Source: Clostridia bacterium
GTDB taxonomy: Bacteria; Bacillota_A; Clostridia; Oscillospirales; CAG-272
Assembly (NCBI GenBank): GCA_017395725.1
Contig: JAFQOB010000014.1
Location: 1-5,537 of the forward strand
DNA: 5,537 nt
Direction: 5' to 3'
Shown here: piece by piece, positions 1-5,537 of the stretch
Layout of the letters: every line of letters starts with the position of its first letter
Position numbering within the stretch: position 1 is the first letter of the stretch
Translations under genes and position numbers: made by a program
The notes under the pieces: generated by a model
What the model was told of the DNA's origin: nothing
Databases searched by the model: none
Seen by the model: only the letters and a program-made list of their open reading frames with translations

Positions 1-432
1 GAATTGCTTGAGTTGACGAAAGAAACCAATCTGACAGATGAGACTGCTTTTAAAATAGCGGATAGACTGCACAGAATAGTGGGCATAACGGCAATGCAAA
101 GCATAAGGTTAGAAGAAGATGATTTAGGAATGAAAAGGATAATGTCTTCGTATGTTTACAAGAAGCTTAGCCTTGATGAATTTGCGAAAGAAATAAATAT
201 GTCAAAGTCAAATGCCATACGGCTGTATAAGAAAAAGTATGGAATAACCCCTTATGAAGACTTGATAAATATGAAGATTGAGGCGGCAAAGACTTTTCTT
301 TCTGAGACAGGGCTACCTATAAAAGAGATAGCGGAAAAACTGTGTATATATGACGAGCATTATTTTTCTACTTTGTTTATGAAAAGGACAGGGAAACGAC
401 CGGGGGAATACCGCAAGGAAAACAGTATGTAA
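1..432 (+). CDS. AraC/XylS-family transcriptional regulator, C-terminal part (5' end cut by window edge)
   Basis: This is the last 144 codons of a DNA-binding transcription regulator. The frame is open back to base 1, where GAA reads as an ordinary codon. The TTG at position 4 has no leader in view, so the real start probably lies outside the window. Numbering from that TTG, residues about 45-139 form the AraC-type double helix-turn-helix domain. The first HTH is around 56-78 (SLDEFAKEINMSKS onward). The second is around 104-127, followed by the family's closing pattern, here YFSTLFMKRTGKRPGEYRK. Residues 1-45 are mostly helical-looking and would link to the missing sensory domain, so the ligand and target genes cannot be named. 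It uses TTA, CTA and TCA codons, which the downstream uvr genes largely avoid over long stretches. The family call is firm and the specific role is unknown. Confidence 0.9.
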   Translation, partial: ELLELTKETNLTDETAFKIADRLHRIVGITAMQSIRLEEDDLGMKRIMSSYVYKKLSLDEFAKEINMSKSNAIRLYKKKYGITPYEDLINMKIEAAKTFLSETGLPIKEIAEKLCIYDEHYFSTLFMKRTGKRPGEYRKENSM

Positions 433-455
433 TAAAGGAAAAATCTTTCATATAC

Positions 456-470
456 AATGTTCTTTACATT
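456..470. repeat. Short inverted repeat over the -35 region of the uvrBA promoter
   Basis: The arms AATGT (456-460) and ACATT (466-470) are exact reverse complements around a 5-nt centre. The right arm overlaps the -35 hexamer. A second, looser pair, ACAAT (454-458) and ATTGT (475-479), surrounds it. The position would suit a repressor operator. However, five-base arms are common by chance in AT-rich DNA, so the repeat is observed and the function is only a suggestion. Confidence 0.3.
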
Positions 471-491
471 AAAAATTGTTTGTGATATAAT
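463..491 (+). promoter_or_regulatory. Predicted sigma-A (sigma-70 type) promoter of uvrBA
   Basis: The -35 box TTTACA (463-468) differs from the TTGACA consensus at one position. A 17-bp spacer separates it from a perfect TATAAT -10 box (486-491), which is preceded by TG at 483-484 to give an extended -10. Transcription would begin near 498, giving a leader of about 85 nt before uvrB. This is the only convincing promoter seen in the gap between the AraC-type gene and uvrB. No GAAC-N4-GTTC LexA box of the Gram-positive type is visible in 433-583, so SOS control is not supported by the local sequence. Confidence 0.85.
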
Positions 492-570
492 ACAAGGGAT
501 ATATGTTTTTTCAAAAATGGGGAGACAATAATATTTAGGTGTTATAAAATCTAAGAAGACGAAAAGATAA

Positions 571-577
571 AGGGGGT
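571..577 (+). promoter_or_regulatory. Ribosome binding site of uvrB
   Basis: AGGGGGT differs from the ideal AGGAGGT by one A-to-G change, which still allows a G-U pair with the 16S rRNA tail. It lies 6 nt before the ATG at 584 and 9 nt before a second in-frame ATG at 587, so it supports either start. Confidence 0.8.
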
Positions 578-583
578 AGGCGT

Positions 584-2569
584 ATGATGGACAATAAATT
601 CAAACTTGTATCGAATTACAAGCCAACAGGTGATCAGCCCGAAGCCATAGAAAAGCTTGTTGCGGGAATAAGAAACGGTATGAAAAAACAGACGTTGCTT
701 GGCGTAACAGGTTCGGGTAAGACCTTTACAATGGCAAATATTATTGCAAAAGTAAATAAGCCTACTCTTGTTTTGGCACATAATAAAACGTTGGCGGCAC
801 AGTTATGCTCCGAATTTCGCGAACTTTTTCCCGAGAATGCCGTTGAGTTTTTTGTATCCTATTATGATTATTACAAGCCCGAGGCGTATATACCGGGCAG
901 AGATTTATATATAGAAAAGGACGCACTCGTAAATGATGAAATAGATAAGCTCAGGCATAGTGCGACCTCGTCACTTTTTGAAAGAAACGACGTTATAATA
1001 GTGTCCAGCGTATCTTGTATATATTCTCTCGGTGACCCGTCTGAATATCAAAAGATGGTACTTGGTTTAAGACCGGGAATGATTGTGGACAGAAACAAGG
1101 TTATTGCTTCGCTTATTGAGATGAATTACGACAGAAACGATATAAACTTTGTAAGAAACAAGTTTCGCGTAAGAGGAGACGTACTTGAAATTTTTCCCTC
1201 GTCTTCAAGCGATAAGGCAATAAGAGTTGAGTTTTTTGATGATGAGATAGACAGAATTTCAGAGATAAACGTTGTAACGGGTGAGCTTTTACGAAGACTC
1301 AGCTACGTTTCGATATTCCCTGCGTCTCACTATGCTATGACTCCCGAAAGAAGAGAGGCGGCATTGGGAGAAATTGAACAGGAAATGATTGAAAGGGGCG
1401 AATATTTCCGTAACGAAGGAAAGCTTATTGAGGCACAGAGAATAGAGGAGAGAACACGGTATGACCTTGAGATGCTGCGAGAGATAGGCTTCTGTCACGG
1501 CGTTGAAAACTATTCGAGAGTACTTTCCGGAAGAGAAGCGGGTTCGACGCCCTTTACACTGCTTGACTATTTTCCAAAGGATTATTTGTTGTTTGTGGAC
1601 GAGTCCCACGTAACCTTGCCACAGGTAAGAGGTATGAGCGGAGGCGACAGAGCGAGAAAACAGAACCTTGTTGATTTTGGATTCCGTTTGCCCTCTGCGT
1701 TTGATAACAGACCGCTGTTTTTCGACGAGTTTGAAAATAAGCTTGACAAGGTTATTTACGTATCGGCAACACCGGCAGAGTATGAGAGAGAAAGGTCGGA
1801 AAATATAGTTGAACAGCTTATAAGACCGACGGGACTTGTTGACCCGATTGTTGAGGTAAGACCCATAAAGGGACAGGTAGACGACCTTATGGGCGAGATA
1901 AGAGAACGGGCAGAAAAGGGAGAAAGAGTACTCGTTACGACTTTAACGAAGAAGATGGCTGAGGACTTGACCGAGTATTTGTCTGCAAATAAGATAAAGG
2001 TTAAGTATATACATCACAACGTAGAGACCATAGAGCGTATGGAGATAGTACGCGATTTAAGAATGGGAGTATTTGATGTGCTTGTGGGAATAAACTTGCT
2101 CAGAGAGGGACTTGATATTCCCGAGGTTTCGTTAGTGGCAATACTTGATGCCGATAAGGAAGGCTTTTTACGTTCGGAAACGTCGCTTATACAGACTATA
2201 GGAAGGGCGGCACGTAACGCAAACGGAAAGGTTATAATGTATGCCGACGAGATAACGCGTTCTATGAAGGCTGCACTTGACGAGACCGAAAAGAGAAGGA
2301 AGATTCAGCTTGAATATAACGAAAGAAACGGCATTATCCCGCAGACAATTAAGAAAAAGGTTCTTGACGTTATCGAGATAGGTATGAAAGATGATGACGG
2401 AAAGACTGTCAAGAAAAAGAAGATGTCCAAGAGGGATGTGGATAAGGCTATTGAAGAGCTTACCCGCGAGATGAAAGAATGTGCGAAAAAGCTTGACTTT
2501 GAACGGGCGGCATATTTGCGTGACTTGATTGTAAGTATGCAAAAAGAAAATAAGACGTCAAAGAAATGA
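584..2569 (+). CDS. uvrB: UvrABC excision nuclease subunit B (DNA damage-verifying helicase-like ATPase)
   Basis: UvrB receives damaged DNA from UvrA, inserts a beta-hairpin between the strands to verify the lesion, and recruits UvrC for incision in cytoplasmic nucleotide excision repair. At 661 aa it has normal family length. In order: the N-terminal GDQPEAI motif (16-22); Walker A GVTGSGKT (40-47, K46); the aromatic beta-hairpin [10 protein letters not shown] (93-102); the Walker B-type DESH (339-342); VSATP (393-397); the [16 protein letters not shown] block (502-517); the arginine-finger region QTIGRAARN (537-545); and a C-terminal UVR domain (about 622-653) that contacts UvrC. No frameshift or missing key residue is seen. 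The start may instead be the ATG at 587: it aligns better with E. coli UvrB as I recall it (MSKPFKL) and has better spacing to the ribosome binding site. It is first in an operon with uvrA, which starts 14 bases after its stop codon. Confidence 0.98.
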   Translation: MMDNKFKLVSNYKPTGDQPEAIEKLVAGIRNGMKKQTLLGVTGSGKTFTMANIIAKVNKPTLVLAHNKTLAAQLCSEFRELFPENAVEFFVSYYDYYKPEAYIPGRDLYIEKDALVNDEIDKLRHSATSSLFERNDVIIVSSVSCIYSLGDPSEYQKMVLGLRPGMIVDRNKVIASLIEMNYDRNDINFVRNKFRVRGDVLEIFPSSSSDKAIRVEFFDDEIDRISEINVVTGELLRRLSYVSIFPASHYAMTPERREAALGEIEQEMIERGEYFRNEGKLIEAQRIEERTRYDLEMLREIGFCHGVENYSRVLSGREAGSTPFTLLDYFPKDYLLFVDESHVTLPQVRGMSGGDRARKQNLVDFGFRLPSAFDNRPLFFDEFENKLDKVIYVSATPAEYERERSENIVEQLIRPTGLVDPIVEVRPIKGQVDDLMGEIRERAEKGERVLVTTLTKKMAEDLTEYLSANKIKVKYIHHNVETIERMEIVRDLRMGVFDVLVGINLLREGLDIPEVSLVAILDADKEGFLRSETSLIQTIGRAARNANGKVIMYADEITRSMKAALDETEKRRKIQLEYNERNGIIPQTIKKKVLDVIEIGMKDDDGKTVKKKKMSKRDVDKAIEELTREMKECAKKLDFERAAYLRDLIVSMQKENKTSKK

Positions 2570-2572
2570 CGA

Positions 2573-2577
2573 AAGGA
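2573..2577 (+). promoter_or_regulatory. Ribosome binding site of uvrA
   Basis: AAGGA lies within the 14-base gap between the uvrB stop and the uvrA ATG, 6 nt before that start. It fixes the uvrA start at 2584. The gap has no room for a separate promoter, so uvrA is presumably expressed from the uvrB transcript. Confidence 0.75.
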
Positions 2578-2583
2578 TAGAAA

Positions 2584-5412
2584 ATGTCAGAGGAAAGAAA
2601 ATTAACGGTAAAGGGTGTCAGGGTAAACAACCTGAAAAATATAGACTTGACAATACCGAGAGATAAGTTTGTTGTATTTACAGGCTTATCGGGCTCGGGT
2701 AAATCGAGCTTAGCTTTCGATACGATTTATGCTGAGGGACACAGAAGGTTTGTAGAATCGCTGTCTTCCTATGCGCGTATGTTTTTGGGACAGCTCGATA
2801 AGCCCGATATAGATTCGATAGAGGGACTTTCCCCGTCGATATCAATTGACCAAAAGACGACATCGAAGAATCCCCGTTCAACTGTTGGAACGGTAACGGA
2901 AATATATGATTATCTTAGACTTTTATATGCAAGAGTGGGGGTACCCCATTGTCCCATTTGCGGTAAAGAGATAAGACAGCAGACAGTTGACCAGATACTC
3001 GATAGCATAATGAGCTTTGACGAGGGTACGAGATTTATGGTTTTGGCTCCCGTTGTAAAGGCTAAAAAGGGGATGCACGAAAAGATACTTGATTCGGCAA
3101 GAAAGAACGGATACGTGCGTGTAAGGGTTGACGGATATACTTATGATTTAAGCGAAGAAATAAAGCTTGAAAAGAATATAAAGCACAGTATTGATATAGT
3201 TATAGACCGTCTTGTTATGCGTGAGGATATCAGAGTAAGATTAAGCGATTCGGTAGAGACAGCCCTTGACCTTGCGGGCGGTAATCTTGTTATAACAGTA
3301 CTCGGCAGAGACGGCAAGAAAGACGAGGATTTTTCGTATTCGACCAATTATGCTTGTGATGAGCATAATATAAGTATGGGTGAAATGGCACCCCCTATGT
3401 TTTCGTTTAATAACCCCGCAGGTGCATGTGAAGAATGTGCGGGACTCGGCGAGATGAGAAGTATGTCGGCGGATAAGCTTATTCCCGACAAGAGCCTTTC
3501 GCTTAAGGGCGGAGCTATTATGTGCAACGGCTTTAAAACACTTGAAGAGGATTCGTGGAACGGTCCATTGTTTGAAATGGTTGGCGCAAAATACGGCTTT
3601 ACCCTTGATACGCCTATTAAAGATTATTCGAAAAAGGCGTATGAAGTGCTTATTCACGGCGACGGTGAAATATATGAAGTCAGACGTTCATTTGCGGGAG
3701 TTGCAAGATGGACAACAGTTAGGTTTGAAGGACTGCTTAAGATGGTACAGCAAAGATACGATATGACACAGTCTGATTATTATGAGCAGTTTATAGAAAA
3801 TACACTTTGCCCCAAGTGTAACGGAAAAAGACTTAAACCCGAATCGTTGGCAGTAACGGTTGGCGGAAAGAATATACACGAGTTTTGTGCTATGTCAGTA
3901 TCAAAGGCGTTGCAGTTTGTGAACGGACTAACCTTTACCGATATGGAATACAACATTGCACGTGAGATAGTAAAAGAGATAAAATCACGTTTGGGATTTC
4001 TTGAAAACGTGGGACTTGAATATTTGACGTTAACAAGAAAAGCGGGAACGCTGTCAGGTGGTGAGGCGCAGAGAATAAGACTTGCGACACAGATAGGCTC
4101 TTCGCTTATGGGCGTTATGTATGTGCTTGACGAGCCAAGTATCGGTTTGCACCAAAGAGATAACCATAAGCTTATTGATACACTGAAACGCTTCAGAGAT
4201 ACGGGTAACAGCCTTATTGTTGTTGAACATGACGAGGAGACTATGCTTGAATCGGATTATATTGTTGATATAGGCCCCGGTGCAGGTATACACGGCGGTA
4301 CTATAGTTGCTCAAGGTACACCCGAAGAGATTATGAAGAATGAAATGTCCATAACGGGCGACTATCTTTCGGGCAGAAAGAAGATAGCCGTTCCGAAGAC
4401 AAGACGCAAAGGAAACGGACATTCGATAATTATTAAGGGTGCCGAAGAGCATAATTTGAAGAATATTGACGTTGAATTTCCGCTTGGCGTTTTGAACTGC
4501 GTTACAGGTGTGTCGGGTTCGGGTAAATCGTCTCTTGTAAACGGAATATTGCATCAAGTACTTGCCCACGAGTTAAACAGAGCGATTACTTATCCGGGGA
4601 AATATATGTCAATAGAGGGGCTTGAATATATTGATAAGGTTATTGCGATAGACCAAAGCCCCATAGGAAGAACAGCCCGTTCAAATCCTGCGACTTATAC
4701 GGGATTATTTGGTGATATACGTGAGCTTTTTGCGAAGACCCCCGATGCGAAGCAGAGGGGATATAGTGCGGGAAGATTCTCGTTTAACGTAAAGGGCGGT
4801 CGTTGCGAGGCATGTGAGGGTGACGGCGTTAAGAAGATAGAGATGCATTTTCTTCCCGATGTTTACGTAACTTGCGACGTTTGTCACGGAAAGCGATATA
4901 ACAGAGATACCCTTGAGGTAAAATATAAGGGTAAGAACATTTTTGACGTACTTGATATGACCGTAGAAGAGGGCGTTGAGTTCTTTAACGGTATACCTAA
5001 GATAAAGAATAAGCTTCAGGTGTTGTTTGACGTGGGTCTCGGTTATATAAAGATAGGTCAGTCCTCGACGACACTGTCGGGAGGCGAGGCACAGAGAGTA
5101 AAGCTTGCGACAGAACTTGCGAAACGCAGTACGGGTAAGACGGTGTATATACTCGACGAGCCGACGACAGGACTTCATACGGCAGACGTGGATAGACTTA
5201 TAACGATATTGAACCGATTGGTTGATGAGGGGAATACGGTTATTGTTATTGAACATAACCTTGACGTTATCAAGGTTTCCGACCATATAATAGACTTAGG
5301 CCCCGAGGGTGGCGACAAGGGCGGCGAGATAATAGCGACAGGAACCCCCGAAGAAGTGGCAAAGAATAAGAAATCTTATACAGGTATGTATCTAAAGAAA
5401 GTATTGAAATAA
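2584..5412 (+). CDS. uvrA: UvrABC excision nuclease subunit A (damage-recognition ABC ATPase)
   Basis: UvrA dimerises, scans DNA for helix distortions and loads UvrB using two ABC ATPase sites. At 942 aa it is full length. First ATPase half: Walker [10 protein letters not shown] (34-42, K40), signature LSGGEAQR (490-497), Walker B VLDEPS (514-519) and H-loop H549. Second half: Walker [10 protein letters not shown] (642-650, K648), signature LSGGEAQR (831-838), Walker B ILDEPT (856-861) and H-loop H891. Residues of about 130-250 should be the UvrB-binding region and about 287-400 the insertion domain. Three zinc modules are recognisable: C123/C126 probably with C409/C412; C258/H261 with C282/C285; and C741/C744 with C764/C767. 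H261 replaces the cysteine of the usual C-X2-C, and histidine can still bind zinc. It is a true UvrA rather than another ABC ATPase because of the zinc modules and the SFNNPAGAC and [12 protein letters not shown] blocks. Confidence 0.98.
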   Translation: MSEERKLTVKGVRVNNLKNIDLTIPRDKFVVFTGLSGSGKSSLAFDTIYAEGHRRFVESLSSYARMFLGQLDKPDIDSIEGLSPSISIDQKTTSKNPRSTVGTVTEIYDYLRLLYARVGVPHCPICGKEIRQQTVDQILDSIMSFDEGTRFMVLAPVVKAKKGMHEKILDSARKNGYVRVRVDGYTYDLSEEIKLEKNIKHSIDIVIDRLVMREDIRVRLSDSVETALDLAGGNLVITVLGRDGKKDEDFSYSTNYACDEHNISMGEMAPPMFSFNNPAGACEECAGLGEMRSMSADKLIPDKSLSLKGGAIMCNGFKTLEEDSWNGPLFEMVGAKYGFTLDTPIKDYSKKAYEVLIHGDGEIYEVRRSFAGVARWTTVRFEGLLKMVQQRYDMTQSDYYEQFIENTLCPKCNGKRLKPESLAVTVGGKNIHEFCAMSVSKALQFVNGLTFTDMEYNIAREIVKEIKSRLGFLENVGLEYLTLTRKAGTLSGGEAQRIRLATQIGSSLMGVMYVLDEPSIGLHQRDNHKLIDTLKRFRDTGNSLIVVEHDEETMLESDYIVDIGPGAGIHGGTIVAQGTPEEIMKNEMSITGDYLSGRKKIAVPKTRRKGNGHSIIIKGAEEHNLKNIDVEFPLGVLNCVTGVSGSGKSSLVNGILHQVLAHELNRAITYPGKYMSIEGLEYIDKVIAIDQSPIGRTARSNPATYTGLFGDIRELFAKTPDAKQRGYSAGRFSFNVKGGRCEACEGDGVKKIEMHFLPDVYVTCDVCHGKRYNRDTLEVKYKGKNIFDVLDMTVEEGVEFFNGIPKIKNKLQVLFDVGLGYIKIGQSSTTLSGGEAQRVKLATELAKRSTGKTVYILDEPTTGLHTADVDRLITILNRLVDEGNTVIVIEHNLDVIKVSDHIIDLGPEGGDKGGEIIATGTPEEVAKNKKSYTGMYLKKVLK

Positions 5413-5416
5413 AAAT

Positions 5417-5458
5417 AAAGACTTGACTGAACGGTAAAACGTTTCAGTCAAGTCTTTT
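5417..5458 (+). terminator. Rho-independent terminator of the uvrBA operon
   Basis: The arms at 5417-5431 (AAAGACTTGACTGAA) and 5443-5457 are exact reverse complements, giving a 15-bp perfect stem around an 11-nt interior that may add a small inner CG or GT/AC pairing. The stem starts 4 bases after the uvrA stop codon. On the + strand the T-tract is short, with four Ts at 5455-5458 followed by AT. On the - strand the stem is followed by CTTTATTTTTAT, which is richer in T, so it could also end transcription coming from the right. Confidence 0.9.
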
Positions 5459-5537
5459 ATGGTTTGGGTATGAAGAATTAATTATTCGGTAATACTATGG
5501 TCAGAATTTTGTGAAGTAAGATTGTTGGGTAACGCAA

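Noticed and set aside
503..538. Possible 11-codon leader peptide (ATG at 503, TAG at 536) in the uvrBA leader
   Set aside because: Its only Shine-Dalgarno-like bases (AAGGG, 494-498) lie at or before the predicted transcription start, and no attenuator hairpin follows, so nothing supports translation or a regulatory role.
551..781. - strand open frame spanning the uvrB start and leader
   Set aside because: It overlaps the conserved N-terminal and Walker A coding region of uvrB, covers the uvrB ribosome binding site, and has no family resemblance.
1289..2542. - strand open frames opposite uvrB (1289-1609 and 2168-2542)
   Set aside because: They have the same in-register antisense cause as those opposite uvrA, with low-complexity translations and no supporting ribosome binding site or motif.
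3542..3766. Out-of-frame + strand open frame inside uvrA
   Set aside because: It is wholly contained within uvrA, whose own frame encodes conserved insertion-domain sequence there; no ribosome binding site or homology is apparent.
2683..4530. Similar DNA at the two UvrA Walker A sites (near 2685 and 4507)
   Set aside because: This is the expected trace of UvrA's two homologous ABC halves, not a repeat element.
4054..5286. Long - strand open frames opposite uvrA (for example 4054-4569 and 4705-5286)
   Set aside because: They run in exact codon register with uvrA and stay open only because uvrA lacks TTA, CTA and TCA codons there. Their translations show no recognisable domain, and uvrA is clearly the coding strand.

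Overview
The window is a chromosomal segment from a low-to-moderate-GC Gram-positive bacterium, most likely in the class Clostridia. The evidence is A-rich Shine-Dalgarno leaders, heavy use of ATA and AGA codons, a consensus sigma-A-type promoter, and uvrB placed directly upstream of uvrA, the usual Firmicutes arrangement. Genus and species cannot be read from the sequence. All recognisable genes lie on the + strand.

Layout: (1) Positions 1-432 hold the 3' part of an AraC/XylS-family transcription regulator. The DNA-binding domain is intact and the N-terminal sensory part lies beyond the left edge. (2) Positions 433-583 are a 151-base intergenic region with a strong predicted promoter (TTTACA, 17 bp, TGATATAAT), an inverted repeat over the -35 box, an untranslated leader of about 85 nt and a strong ribosome binding site. 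There is no clear terminator after the regulator and no recognisable LexA box. (3) Positions 584-2569 encode UvrB (661 aa) and 2584-5412 encode UvrA (942 aa). Both are full length with their key motifs present, and 14 bases separate them. (4) A 15-bp perfect stem terminator at 5417-5458 closes the operon and could work in both directions. (5) The last roughly 80 bases hold no identifiable gene; the tail of a convergent gene is possible.

UvrA and UvrB work together in nucleotide excision repair. UvrA finds distorted DNA as an ATP-dependent dimer and loads UvrB, which verifies the lesion. UvrC, not encoded here, then makes the two incisions. Co-transcription from one promoter would keep the two partners together. 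The AraC-type regulator is an adjacent gene on the same strand with no evident link to repair.

I found no sign of a novel system, mobile element, CRISPR array or RNA gene. This is essentially a conserved housekeeping repair operon. The points worth a second look are modest: promoter architecture, start choice, one Cys-to-His zinc-ligand substitution, and the terminator.
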